From Paracoccaceae bacterium (GTDB taxonomy: Bacteria; Pseudomonadota; Alphaproteobacteria; Rhodobacterales; Rhodobacteraceae), in contig JALEGX010000145.1 of the NCBI GenBank assembly GCA_022763485.1, positions 29,186 to 93,185 of the forward strand: a DNA stretch of 64,000 nucleotides, written 5' to 3'. Shown one piece after another: positions 17,795-26,849 of this stretch. Numbering within the stretch: the first letter of the stretch is position 1; each line of letters begins with the position of its first letter. Position numbers and translations under genes: made by a program. The notes below the pieces were generated by a model. That model saw nothing but the letters and a program-made list of their open reading frames with translations, did no database searches and was not told where the DNA came from.

Positions 17795-20193
17795 CCTCGC
17801 ATCGCCTTTCCTTCCGGGTCATGGGGAGAGGCGGCGATCACCCGCGCGGGGCGTTCGACGCCAACGATATGCACCGACAGCTCGGTGCCTTCGGCCGATT
17901 TGTCCCGGTCGACCAGCGCCATCGCCAGGGATTTGCCGGTGTGATGCCCATAGGCACCCGAGGTGACAAAGCCCACACGCGCGCCGCCCGACCAGATCGG
18001 CTCGTACCCGCTGGCGTCAGCGCCGTCGGCGTCCACCTCCAACGTGACCTGGATCTGCGCCGGGCCATTGCCGTCGCGCTCGGCCTGCGCTGCTGCCTTG
18101 CCGACGAACTCCTTGTCCCAGTCGATCCAGCGGTCCATGCCGGTCATGCCCGGCGTGTAGCCTTGGGTGAATTCCGCAGACCAGATGCCAAAGCTCTTTT
18201 CGATGCGGGTCGACAGCATCGCGTTGAACCCGACCTCGCGAATGCCCTGATCGGCCCCGGCCTCCAGCAGTATCCTGCGGAGCGCGATGTGATCGCCATA
18301 GCGGCAGTTGATCTCGTACCCTTTTTCACCGGTCACCGACATGCGGGCCACATGGGCGCGCACCAGGCCGATGTCGAACTGCCCACAGCCCATGAATTTC
18401 AGCGCGCCGATGTCCTGCTCGGCCAGCTTCTCCACCACGTCGAGCGACTTCGGCCCGATCACGGCAAAGCCACAGACCTCTTCCCCCAGATCGCGCAGGA
18501 TGACGCCGTCCTCCATATGGTCGTCGAACCAGCGCATATGCCAGGCGCGCAGGTAGTAGCTGCCCATGATCCAATAGCGCCCGTCGCCCCAGTTGAGCAC
18601 GGTCAGGTCGCCCTTCAGCTTGCCCGTTTCGCTCAGCATCGGGGCAAGTTTCGCGCGTCCCGGCCCCGGCAGTTTGCTGGCCATGATCCGGTCGAGCCAG
18701 GCGGTGGCGTTCGGCCCCGACACCTCGAACCGCGAGAACCCGGTGATATCCAGCAGCGCCGCGCCCTCACGGATTGCTTTGCATTCCTCGGCCACGATCT
18801 CATGCGCGTTCGAGCGTTTCAGGGTCGGTGTCTCTTCGAACCCCTGCGGCGCAAAATAAAGCGGCACTTCCAGATCCCAGCTGCAGCCCCATTTGCAGCC
18901 CGCAGCGCTCATCGCGTCATGGGCGGGAGCCATTTTCAGCGGGCGGCCTGCAGGCAGCTGTTCGTTGGGGTAGGTCATAACGAAACGGCGCGAATAGAAT
19001 TGTCCGGTGGTTTCGCGGATGTATCGCTTGTTTTCCGCGAAGGTGCCGAACCGCGCCACGTCCATGCCATAGACATCGGCCTCCGGCTCGCCATGGATCA
19101 TCCATTCGGCCAGCGATTTGCCCACGCCGCCGCCTTGCAGGAACCCTGCCATGACCGCACAGGCGCTCCAATACCCGCGCTTGCCCGGAACCGGCCCGAC
19201 CAGCGGGTTGCCGTCCGGCGCAAAGGTAAAGGCGCCGTTGACCCAGGTCTTGATGCCCACGTCATTGAGGCAGGGATAGCGCTGGAAGCCCAGCATCAGC
19301 TCATTTTCGATTCGCCCCAGATCCTCCTGCTGCAGCTCGAACCCGTATTCCCAGGGGGCGCCATCCTCCATCCAGTGGTCATGGTCGATCTCGTAGATCC
19401 CGACCAGCATTCCCTTCTGGTCCTGCCGCATATAGGTGAAGCCTTCGAGGTCCACGGTCATCGGCAGCTCGCGGTCCAGCGCCGCCACCTCGGGGATGGT
19501 GTCGGTGATCAGGTAGTGGTGGTTCAGCGGCGATAGCGGCAGTTCGATCCCCGCCATCCGCCCGACCTGCTTGGCCCAGAGGCCCCCGGCGTTGACCACA
19601 TGTTCACAGGTGATCGTGCCCTGTTCGGTCACCACTTGCCAGCCGTCTGCGGTCTGGTTCAGCTCGATCACCCGGTTGTTTTCCACCACGGTCGCGCCGT
19701 ATTTCTTGGCCGCGCCGGCGTAGGCGTGCACGGTGCCGGTGGTGTCGATGTATCCTTCGCGATCGGCCCAAAGCCCGCCCAGGATCCCGTCGCCGGACAT
19801 CACCGGGTTCAGCGCCACGGCCTCTTCCGGTGTGACCAGACGGCAGTCGTCAATACCGATGGTCTGGAACACGCGATAGGCCGATTGCAACCATTCCCAG
19901 CGCTCCGGCGTGCCCGCCAGCGTCAGCCCGCCGGTCATATGCATCCCCACCGATTGGCCGCTTTCCTTTTCGATCTCTTGCAGCAGGTCGATGGTATAGG
20001 CCTGCAAGGCCGCGATATTGGGATCGGCGTTCAGCGCGTGAAACCCGCCCGCCGCGTGCCAGCTGGACCCTGCCGTCAGGATCTTGCGTTCGATCAGACA
20101 GACATCCGACCAGCCCATCTTGGCCAGGTGATACAGCACCGAGGTCCCGACAACCCCGCCTCCGATCACCACTGCGCGATAATGAGTTTTCAT
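17791..20193 (-). CDS. FAD-dependent demethylase with aminomethyltransferase domain (dimethylglycine/sarcosine dehydrogenase family)
   Basis: An 800-residue two-part enzyme. Residues about 5-365 are a DAO-type FAD domain (VVIGGGVVGTSVLYHLAKMG). The motif TAGSSWHAAGG carries a histidine at the position that binds FAD covalently in dimethylglycine dehydrogenase. Residues about 420-790 are a GcvT-like aminomethyltransferase expected to hand the formaldehyde-level carbon to tetrahydrofolate. The start at 20193 (MKTHYRAVVIGGG) puts the FAD motif right at the N-terminus. First gene of the operon with the MttB-like protein and TetR. Inferred role: oxidative N-demethylation of a methylated amine with C1 transfer to folate; the substrate is not determinable from sequence. 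Confidence 0.9.
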   Translation of the reverse strand: MKTHYRAVVIGGGVVGTSVLYHLAKMGWSDVCLIERKILTAGSSWHAAGGFHALNADPNIAALQAYTIDLLQEIEKESGQSVGMHMTGGLTLAGTPERWEWLQSAYRVFQTIGIDDCRLVTPEEAVALNPVMSGDGILGGLWADREGYIDTTGTVHAYAGAAKKYGATVVENNRVIELNQTADGWQVVTEQGTITCEHVVNAGGLWAKQVGRMAGIELPLSPLNHHYLITDTIPEVAALDRELPMTVDLEGFTYMRQDQKGMLVGIYEIDHDHWMEDGAPWEYGFELQQEDLGRIENELMLGFQRYPCLNDVGIKTWVNGAFTFAPDGNPLVGPVPGKRGYWSACAVMAGFLQGGGVGKSLAEWMIHGEPEADVYGMDVARFGTFAENKRYIRETTGQFYSRRFVMTYPNEQLPAGRPLKMAPAHDAMSAAGCKWGCSWDLEVPLYFAPQGFEETPTLKRSNAHEIVAEECKAIREGAALLDITGFSRFEVSGPNATAWLDRIMASKLPGPGRAKLAPMLSETGKLKGDLTVLNWGDGRYWIMGSYYLRAWHMRWFDDHMEDGVILRDLGEEVCGFAVIGPKSLDVVEKLAEQDIGALKFMGCGQFDIGLVRAHVARMSVTGEKGYEINCRYGDHIALRRILLEAGADQGIREVGFNAMLSTRIEKSFGIWSAEFTQGYTPGMTGMDRWIDWDKEFVGKAAAQAERDGNGPAQIQVTLEVDADGADASGYEPIWSGGARVGFVTSGAYGHHTGKSLAMALVDRDKSAEGTELSVHIVGVERPARVIAASPHDPEGKAMRG

Positions 20194-20251
20194 CCCAGGC
20201 CTCCCAGCTTTTCCTGCACTGTCGCAAAGCCTAAGAGGAACTGCACACTTC

Positions 20252-20271
20252 TGTCTAGACATTTCTGTACA
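20252..20271. promoter_or_regulatory. Candidate operator: TGTCTAGACA palindrome upstream of demethylase operon
   Basis: A perfect 10-base palindrome TGTCTAGACA (20252-20261) is followed five bases later by another palindrome, TGTACA (20266-20271). The site lies 59 bp upstream of the FAD/GcvT start and in the gap shared with the divergent M23 gene. The size and symmetry suit a TetR-family operator, and a TetR gene ends this operon. The assignment is inference. Confidence 0.45.
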
Positions 20272-20355
20272 TTATTGCGCTGAGGGTCCTGACTTGCCAG
20301 AAACGTCCCCACATGCTGTGCTCAGGTCATGGGAAAAAACATAAGGGGGTGTCGG

Positions 20356-20952
20356 ATGCGGGTCTTGCTGCCTTTGCTGGTTCTCTTGGGCCTCCTTGGC
20401 TGCGGAGGCATCGAGAAATACGGCAAGGCGGACTACTACGATCATTTGCTTGAAGAAATCGACGTCGTCATGCCCAGCGGTGCGCCCTACATCTCCGAAC
20501 AATATCGCAATGACAGTGTGAAGAGGCATTTGGGCATTGATGTCTGGGCGCCGCTGCGCACCCCGATCCTGGCCGCAGCGCCGGGGGTGGTCAAAGCGTC
20601 CTTTTACGAACCCGGCCATGGCAACCAGATCGTTCTGATCCATGGAACCGATACCGACGGGGCCGAGATCCTGACGGTCTACAAGCACCTCAAGGACCGC
20701 CAGGCCGAACAAGGTGCGCGGGTGTCCCGCGGTCAGCAGATCGGCACAATGGGCGCCACCGGCGCTCTGGCGATGTTGGTTCACCTGCATTTCGAGACGC
20801 TCAAGCTCCACCCGAGCAAAGGTCATGTCCACTCCGACCCGCACCTGCATTGGGTCGAAGGGATCGGACGGGTCACCTGTTTCAAGCCGGGCAAATCATA
20901 CCCGGACCACCCTTTCAAAACGACCTATCCGGTGCCCTGCAAGGACCAGTGA
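20356..20952 (+). CDS. M23-family metallopeptidase lipoprotein
   Basis: A 198-residue putative lipoprotein. The N-terminus MRVLLPLLVLLGLLGCGG is a lipoprotein signal with a lipobox-like LLGC. The LytM/M23 domain shows HLGID (zinc H and D) and the HLHF motif (HxH), so the zinc site looks intact; such enzymes cut peptidoglycan cross-bridges. I chose ATG 20356 because AAGGGGG lies seven bases upstream; ATG 20329 would add nine charged residues before the signal. It is divergent from the demethylase operon and nearly abuts the convergent GST gene. Confidence 0.85.
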   Translation: MRVLLPLLVLLGLLGCGGIEKYGKADYYDHLLEEIDVVMPSGAPYISEQYRNDSVKRHLGIDVWAPLRTPILAAAPGVVKASFYEPGHGNQIVLIHGTDTDGAEILTVYKHLKDRQAEQGARVSRGQQIGTMGATGALAMLVHLHFETLKLHPSKGHVHSDPHLHWVEGIGRVTCFKPGKSYPDHPFKTTYPVPCKDQ

Positions 20953-20959
20953 GGGCGGC

Positions 20960-21589
20960 TCACAATGAGGCGCTGGGACGGGATTTGATCGCGTCGTACC
21001 ACGCACGGGTCGCGGTGCAATGATCCGGAATGGACTGCTTTACCACCCTTGCGAAATCGGCGAAGACGAAGGCGCTGATGTCTGCCAGGGTAAAGACCTC
21101 TCCCGCCAGCCAGGGCGAGACCTGAAGACGTTCTTCCAGCAAGCCCCAGTACAGCCCGATCCGCTTCAACCCGCGCTCGGCCAGTTCCGGGATCTGCGGA
21201 AAATCGGTTGGCCCGGGAATGGCCCGGTTGGCAAACGCCGGGTGCGTGTTGCGCAAGGCTTCGGCCACCGGCATACCGCCATGCTGCTCGACCATCGCGT
21301 TCCACATCAGGACCAGACCCTTTTCATCAGCCGTCCGTCCCATCAGCGGCGGCTCAGGGCAGGCAGCTTCCAGATAGGCCGCAATCCCAAGGTTTTCGGT
21401 CAAAACGGTGCCTTCATCCGTGACCAGAACCGGGATGGTTGCACGGGGGTTCACCGCCTTGAACTCAGGCGACAGCTGCTCTCCCTTCGCGATAGAGATA
21501 TCGCGGGTTTCGATCTCCAACCCCTTTTCCGCAATGAACATGCGCGCACGGCGGGGATTGGGGGCAGTCGAGCAATCGTAGAAAAGCAT
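20960..21589 (-). CDS. Glutathione S-transferase family protein
   Basis: A 209-residue protein of typical GST length. The N-terminal thioredoxin-like domain (about 1-77) contains the cis-proline segment RATIPVLV and the glutathione-binding TENLGIAAYLE. The C-terminal helical domain contains the conserved LADISAFVFADF motif. Likely a cytosolic detoxification or stress enzyme; the substrate cannot be told from sequence. It stands alone: its stop faces the M23 gene and a gap of about 110 bp separates it from ackA. Confidence 0.9.
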   Translation of the reverse strand: MLFYDCSTAPNPRRARMFIAEKGLEIETRDISIAKGEQLSPEFKAVNPRATIPVLVTDEGTVLTENLGIAAYLEAACPEPPLMGRTADEKGLVLMWNAMVEQHGGMPVAEALRNTHPAFANRAIPGPTDFPQIPELAERGLKRIGLYWGLLEERLQVSPWLAGEVFTLADISAFVFADFARVVKQSIPDHCTATRAWYDAIKSRPSASL

Positions 21590-21700
21590 GGGGTCGTTCC
21601 TTCTGGGTCGAGTCAGCTCAGGCTAGCGATCACGCGCCCCAAAGCCACCCCGGCGCGCATGTGACGCTGCGAAACCTCACGATGATGCCAGCCAGCGCGA

Positions 21701-22846
21701 TCAACCCAGCTCCAGAAGACCGGCAACTGCGCGGGCAATCACGCGCTCTTCATCGGTCGGGATCACCAGAACCTCGGCCGTGCCTGCCCCGATCCGCGTC
21801 TCACCTGCGGTGTTCTTCGCCGGGTCGAGCTCCAACCCAAGGAACCCCATGTTCTGCAGGACGCGCGCCCGGATGGGTGCCGCGTTCTCCCCAATGCCGC
21901 CGCAGAACACCAAACCGTCAATGCCACCCAGCACCGCGGCCATTGCACCCAGCTCTCGCTGAATCCGGAAGACGTAGTAATCGATCGCCTCGGCCGCTTC
22001 GGCGCTGTCGCTGGACAGAAGGGTGCGCATGTCGTGGCTCAGGCCGGAAATGCCCTTGAGGCCGCTTTCCTTGTAAAGGATGCGGGTGATTGCTTCGGTG
22101 CTGAACCCCTGCTCCAGCAGGTAGAGGATGACGCCGGGATCCAGCTGTCCGCAACGGGTGCCCATGGGCAATCCGTCCAGCGCCGAAAACCCCATGGTCG
22201 AGCCGATGCTCTGCCCATCCTGAATGGCACACATCGACGCGCCATTGCCAAGATGCGCCACCACGACCCGCCCCTTTGAGATGCCCGGCCAGTCCCGCCG
22301 CAGCACCGAGGTGATGTAGTCATAGCTGAGCCCGTGAAACCCGTAACGGCGCACCCCTTTTTCATAGAACCGGCGCGGCAACCCGAAGGTGTCATTGACG
22401 AAGGGATGACCGGCATGGAACGCCGTGTCAAAGCATCCGATCTGCGGCACGCCGGGAAATGTGTCCTGCGCCGCCCGGATCCCCGCCAGGTTATGAGGCT
22501 GGTGCAGCGGCGCCAGCGGCTCCAGCGCGGCCAGCTGCGACATGGCCTTGTCGTCCAGCAGGATCGGCGCGGTGAACTCCTTGCCACCATGCACGATACG
22601 ATGTCCCACCCCGGCAAGGCTGCGGCCCTGCAACGCGGGTTCTATGGCCTGAAAGATCGCCCGCATCGCGCCAGCGTGATCCGCCGGACCAATGTCGCGC
22701 TTGTCTTGACCATCCATCGACATCACTGCGACCGGCCCCAGGTTCTCCACTTGCCCGGAGAACAGCAACGCTGGCTCCGCTGCGGCCTCATACACCGCAA
22801 ATTTCAGCGAGGAGCTCCCCGCGTTGAACGTCAGGATCGCGCTCAT
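21701..22846 (-). CDS. ackA: Acetate kinase
   Basis: A 381-residue enzyme interconverting acetate plus ATP and acetyl phosphate. Signature motifs are present: FNAGSSSLKF at the N-terminus, HRIVHGG, FDTAFHAGHP, the phosphate/adenine-binding GNGASMCAI and MGTRCGQLDPG. It is slightly shorter than the ~400-residue E. coli enzyme. The start at 22846 (MSAILTFNAGSS) overlaps the stop of the MaoC-Pta fusion by 4 bp, so the two are translationally coupled and together link acetyl-CoA and acetate. Confidence 0.95.
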   Translation of the reverse strand: MSAILTFNAGSSSLKFAVYEAAAEPALLFSGQVENLGPVAVMSMDGQDKRDIGPADHAGAMRAIFQAIEPALQGRSLAGVGHRIVHGGKEFTAPILLDDKAMSQLAALEPLAPLHQPHNLAGIRAAQDTFPGVPQIGCFDTAFHAGHPFVNDTFGLPRRFYEKGVRRYGFHGLSYDYITSVLRRDWPGISKGRVVVAHLGNGASMCAIQDGQSIGSTMGFSALDGLPMGTRCGQLDPGVILYLLEQGFSTEAITRILYKESGLKGISGLSHDMRTLLSSDSAEAAEAIDYYVFRIQRELGAMAAVLGGIDGLVFCGGIGENAAPIRARVLQNMGFLGLELDPAKNTAGETRIGAGTAEVLVIPTDEERVIARAVAGLLELG

Positions 22847-24225
22847 TTCGCCTTCCTTGCCGCGTGCAAAGCGGCCACGGCGCAAGAGGCCAACCGCGCC
22901 TTGTCATCGTCAGAGCGCGAAGTCAGGATAACCGGACATTTCGCCCCCATGACCACCCCTCCGGCCTCAGCGTGGGCCAGGAAGGTCAGCTCCTTGGCCA
23001 GCATGTTTCCGGCTTCCATGTTGGGCACCACCAGGATCTCTGCCCGCCCCGCAACAAGAGAGCGGATCCCCTTGGTCGCGGCTGCGCCCAGATCGATGGC
23101 GTTGTCCATGGCCAGCGGCCCGTCGACCAAACCGCCGGTGATCTGGCCGCGCTCGGCCATCTTGGACAGGATCGCCGCATCCAGGGTGGAGGGGATGGCC
23201 GGGTTCACGGTTTCCACCGCGGACAGGACACCCACCTTTGGCTCATCCAGTCCAAGGGAATGGGCCAGGTCGATGGCATTCTGGATGATGTCCGCCTTGG
23301 TCTGCAAATCCGGCGCAATGTTGATCGCCGCATCGGTCACCAACAGCAAATGCTCCAGCCCCGGCACATCCATGACGAACACATGGCTCAACCTGCGGCC
23401 CGCCCGCAGGCCGGTTTCCCGTTTGATGATCTCGCCCAGAAAGACGTCCGTATGCAGATGCCCCTTCATCAGCGCCTGCGCCTGCTTTTCGCGCACCAAT
23501 TGGACGCCGCGCTGTGCGGCCAGACGATGGTCCCGCACGTCTTCGATCCGAAAGCCGTTCAGATCCAGACCTTCGGCCTCTGCCGCTGCGGCGATCTTGG
23601 TCGGGTGGCCGATCAGAATCGGGTCGATGATCGTGTGCTGCGCCGCCAGAATGGCCCCGGACAGCGCATCAGGTTTCTCCGGCGCGACAACGGCGGTCGG
23701 CATGGCGGGCAACGGTTCGGCCAGCCCCAGCAAACGGTCGAAATGCACATGGCGCTGAACGGTCAGCCCCGGAACCTCTGAGGCATCAAAGCTCAGCGGC
23801 TCGGCCGGAGCGACGACCTCGGCCTCTCCTTCCAGGATCCGGGTGCCGTCCTGATGCTCGACCCAGGTGTCGAACCGGACCAGCCGATCAGGACCCTTTT
23901 CGGTCAGCCGCACCTTCACCGTCAGCTCATCACCAGCATGAGCCTGGCCGACAAACCGCAGGGCCTGGCTGCGATACAGAGTACCCGGCCCCGGCAGCTT
24001 GCACCCCAGAACGGCAGAGATCAGCGACGCCACCCACATGCCGGGGGCAACCGATTCCGGATGCCCGTCCCCATCCCCATCGACACGCGGCAGGTGCATC
24101 GGGTTCATGTTCCCGGACGAATTGGCGAACACATAGAGGTCATCCGCCTTCAGCGTCCGGGTCCGCTGTGCTTCCATGCCGACTTCAAGTTGGTCAAACG
24201 GTACGTTGTTCAATGGGGTAGACAT
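22843..24225 (-). CDS. MaoC-like hydratase / phosphate acetyltransferase fusion
   Basis: A 460-residue two-domain protein. Residues about 1-140 form a MaoC/hot-dog domain (YVFANSSGNMNPMHL, ALRFVGQAHAGDELTVKV). Residues about 155-455 form a phosphate acyltransferase domain (QRGVQLVREKQAQALMKGHL, ITGGLVDGPLAMDNAID, ANVMEAGN-like LVVPNMEAGNMLAKEL). The Pta half makes acetyl phosphate (or another acyl phosphate) from the CoA ester, and AckA next door makes ATP from it. The MaoC part may bind or hydrate an acyl-CoA feeding the second domain. Fusions of this kind are annotated widely in Proteobacteria as bifunctional enoyl-CoA hydratase/phosphate acetyltransferase. Confidence 0.9.
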   Translation of the reverse strand: MSTPLNNVPFDQLEVGMEAQRTRTLKADDLYVFANSSGNMNPMHLPRVDGDGDGHPESVAPGMWVASLISAVLGCKLPGPGTLYRSQALRFVGQAHAGDELTVKVRLTEKGPDRLVRFDTWVEHQDGTRILEGEAEVVAPAEPLSFDASEVPGLTVQRHVHFDRLLGLAEPLPAMPTAVVAPEKPDALSGAILAAQHTIIDPILIGHPTKIAAAAEAEGLDLNGFRIEDVRDHRLAAQRGVQLVREKQAQALMKGHLHTDVFLGEIIKRETGLRAGRRLSHVFVMDVPGLEHLLLVTDAAINIAPDLQTKADIIQNAIDLAHSLGLDEPKVGVLSAVETVNPAIPSTLDAAILSKMAERGQITGGLVDGPLAMDNAIDLGAAATKGIRSLVAGRAEILVVPNMEAGNMLAKELTFLAHAEAGGVVMGAKCPVILTSRSDDDKARLASCAVAALHAARKAK

Positions 24226-24314
24226 GCAAAACTCTTTGTCCTCTGACGCGTCTTCAAAGGCTATCTTATGTTCAGTAACACCGTTTTGACATCCGGCAGC
24301 CGGTTGGCCTTACG

Positions 24315-24803
24315 TCACCGCTGATAAATGAAGCACCGCCCCGGAACCGCGCCCTCGGGCAGTTCAAGCTCTGTCAGCGTGTCGAAATACATCCGGTCCG
24401 AAGACACCATCAGCCCCCCGGGTGCCAGCAGCGGTTCAATCAGCGGCGAAACCTTGCGGGCAAAGATGTCGTTCTTTTCGCGGTTGTGGCCACCCAGATC
24501 GGCGTGGATCAGGCTGGCGGTCGCACCAAAGCGATCCAGCGCCTGCGGCAAGGTTTCGGTGACATCGCCCAGAATCGTCAGCTCTTCGGCCGGGGTGCTG
24601 TCGGGATGCGAGGCAACCGCGCGCTCGAACACGAAAATGTCACGGCCCGTGATCCGCTCACGCATATGGTGATACGTCCGCCCGTTCCCCAGCCCAAGCT
24701 CGAAGACGGGGCCTGTCATTTGGGCCGTTTGCGCTATCGCGTGGTCCAAACAGGCGCGTTGGGACACCATACGGTCGATAAACAGGTCAAGTCGCGTGCT
24801 CAT
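24315..24803 (-). CDS. Small class I SAM-dependent methyltransferase-like protein
   Basis: A 162-residue protein with a SAM-binding glycine-rich motif (FELGLGNGRTYHHM, about residues 34-47) followed by an acidic strand end (IFVFERA) and APGGLMVSSDRMYF. It is clearly a paralog of the protein at 41009-41485: both share GLGNGRTY, a similar length and the closing pattern G.CFIYQR/G.YLFYRA. Substrate unknown. It stands alone between the MaoC-Pta gene and the ABC transporter operon. Confidence 0.8.
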   Translation of the reverse strand: MSTRLDLFIDRMVSQRACLDHAIAQTAQMTGPVFELGLGNGRTYHHMRERITGRDIFVFERAVASHPDSTPAEELTILGDVTETLPQALDRFGATASLIHADLGGHNREKNDIFARKVSPLIEPLLAPGGLMVSSDRMYFDTLTELELPEGAVPGRCFIYQR

Positions 24804-25076
24804 GGGAAACTCCTTGCATCATCGCGGTACTGCGAGAGATGCGCCAGTCATGCCAGACAGTCCCGGGAAAGTGTAGCCGGATTGCGTGCAACATAATCGT
24901 CACATCTTTGTGGCACAGGCCCCGGAGAGCGGCGTCAACGGCCTGACGCAACGTAGCTTGATGGTAATTCGGGTTTGACTAACACAGGCCGGTCAAGCGA
25001 AGGTACGTCAAAAAAGACGCCAAACGGGGGAAAACAAAGTGTTGCTGTCGGACGCACAGGTTTGTGAGCGGTCTGA

Positions 25077-26849
25077 ATGACGCCACTTCTGTCAGTCGAA
25101 AACCTGAGTATCGGTTTCGGCAACGGTCCTGCCGTTGTTAAGGATGTGAACTTTCAGGTCGCCCCGGGCGAAACCCTGGCTTTGGTCGGGGAAAGCGGCT
25201 CCGGCAAGACCGTGACCTGCCGCGCCGTCCTGCGCATCCTGCCCAGAATTGCCCGCATTCATTCCGGGCGCATCATCCTGAACGGCTCCAAGGGACAGCA
25301 GGACCTGACAGCAATGACCGAACGCAAGATGCGAACGGTGCGGGGTGACACGGTCTCGATGATCTTTCAGGAGCCGATGCGCTCGCTGTCGCCGCTGCAC
25401 CGGATCGGCAATCAGGTCTCCGAAGTTCTGTGGCTGCACAGGGGCAAGACCGAAAGCCAGGCCAAGAAAACGGTTCTGGAAACATTCGAACGCGTCGGTT
25501 TCCCCGACCCCGAGCGCGCCTACCGCTCCTATCCCTTTGAAATGTCAGGCGGGATGCGGCAGCGCGCAATGATCGCGATGGCGATGGTGGCCAAACCCGA
25601 TCTGCTGATCGCCGATGAACCGACCACTGCGCTGGACGTCACGACCCAGGCGCAGGTTCTTGGCCTGATGAAGGAACTCCAGCGCGACACCGGCATGGCG
25701 ATGATCCTTGTGACTCATGACCTGGGCGTTGTGGCGAACATGGCCGAACAGGTGGTCGTCATGCACAAAGGCCGCGTCATGGAAGCCGGCCCGGCCGAAC
25801 CGTTGCTGCGCGCGCCGGCACACCCTTACACTCAGCAATTGTTCAATGCCGCACCATCGATCCCCGAGGTGAGCGCCCCCGCGGCCAAGCCACCCGAGCA
25901 GGACCTGATCCTGGAAATGAAGGCGGTTTCAAAGACGTACAAGCTGCGGGCCAGTTCGCCCTGGAAACCCGAAACGCTGGTCCATGCCTGTCGCGGTGTT
26001 GACCTGCGGCTGCCGCGCGGGAAAACCCTGGCCATCGTCGGCGAATCCGGCTCTGGCAAAACGACGGCGGCCCGTATTGCACTTGGCGCCGAACAGCCCG
26101 ACCCGGGCAGCCAGATTCTGTTCCGCAAATCCGCCACGTCCGAACCGATTGCCGTGCACCAGATGGACCGCGCCCAACGCACCGCGTTCCAGCGCGACGC
26201 ACAGATGGTGTTTCAGGATCCCTATTCGTCGCTCAGCCCCCGGATGCGGGTGCTGGATGCGATGACGGAACCCATGGACATTCACGGATTGGGCTCGCGC
26301 AGTGAACGGCGCGACAAGGCCGCGCATATGCTGCAGCAGGTGGGGCTGAATTCGGATATGCTCAAGCGGTTTCCCCATGCGTTCTCCGGTGGCCAGCGGC
26401 AGCGTCTGTCCGTGGCCCGCGCGCTGATGCTGGATCCCACGCTGATTGTCTGTGACGAGCCGACCTCGGCGCTGGATGTCTCGGTTCAGGAACAGATCCT
26501 GAGCCTGCTGGAGGACATCCGCGATCAGCATGGCCTGTCTTATCTGTTCATTTCGCACGACCTGGCGGTCGTTGCCCGCATCGCCGACGAAGTTGCGGTG
26601 ATGCGGCAGGGGCTGGTGGTCGAACAGGCCCCGCCCGATGCGTTGTTCCACAATCCCAAACACCCCTACACCAAGGCGTTGATCGCGGCCCAACCCACGC
26701 CCGACATCGAACGCCCGATAAATCTGAAGCTCGTGGCCCAAGGCGCCGGTGACCCGGACAGCTGGGGCGATCGGTTCCGTTTCTCAGGATCTGTGCTACC
26801 GTCGTTGATAGAGGTCGAGCCCGGTCACAAGGTACGTTGTCATGTTTAA
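25077..26849 (+). CDS. Peptide-type ABC transporter ATPase with two fused nucleotide-binding domains
   Basis: A 590-residue protein with two complete ATPase halves, like the YejF/GsiA type. Half one: Walker A GESGSGKT (38-45), signature [15 protein letters not shown], Walker [13 protein letters not shown]. Half two: Walker [13 protein letters not shown] (around residue 321), signature [15 protein letters not shown], Walker [13 protein letters not shown]. It heads an operon with a solute-binding protein, two permeases and a CoA-transferase; its stop overlaps the next start by 8 bp. It powers import of a peptide-like or opine-like solute; the exact substrate is unknown. Confidence 0.93.
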   Translation: MTPLLSVENLSIGFGNGPAVVKDVNFQVAPGETLALVGESGSGKTVTCRAVLRILPRIARIHSGRIILNGSKGQQDLTAMTERKMRTVRGDTVSMIFQEPMRSLSPLHRIGNQVSEVLWLHRGKTESQAKKTVLETFERVGFPDPERAYRSYPFEMSGGMRQRAMIAMAMVAKPDLLIADEPTTALDVTTQAQVLGLMKELQRDTGMAMILVTHDLGVVANMAEQVVVMHKGRVMEAGPAEPLLRAPAHPYTQQLFNAAPSIPEVSAPAAKPPEQDLILEMKAVSKTYKLRASSPWKPETLVHACRGVDLRLPRGKTLAIVGESGSGKTTAARIALGAEQPDPGSQILFRKSATSEPIAVHQMDRAQRTAFQRDAQMVFQDPYSSLSPRMRVLDAMTEPMDIHGLGSRSERRDKAAHMLQQVGLNSDMLKRFPHAFSGGQRQRLSVARALMLDPTLIVCDEPTSALDVSVQEQILSLLEDIRDQHGLSYLFISHDLAVVARIADEVAVMRQGLVVEQAPPDALFHNPKHPYTKALIAAQPTPDIERPINLKLVAQGAGDPDSWGDRFRFSGSVLPSLIEVEPGHKVRCHV

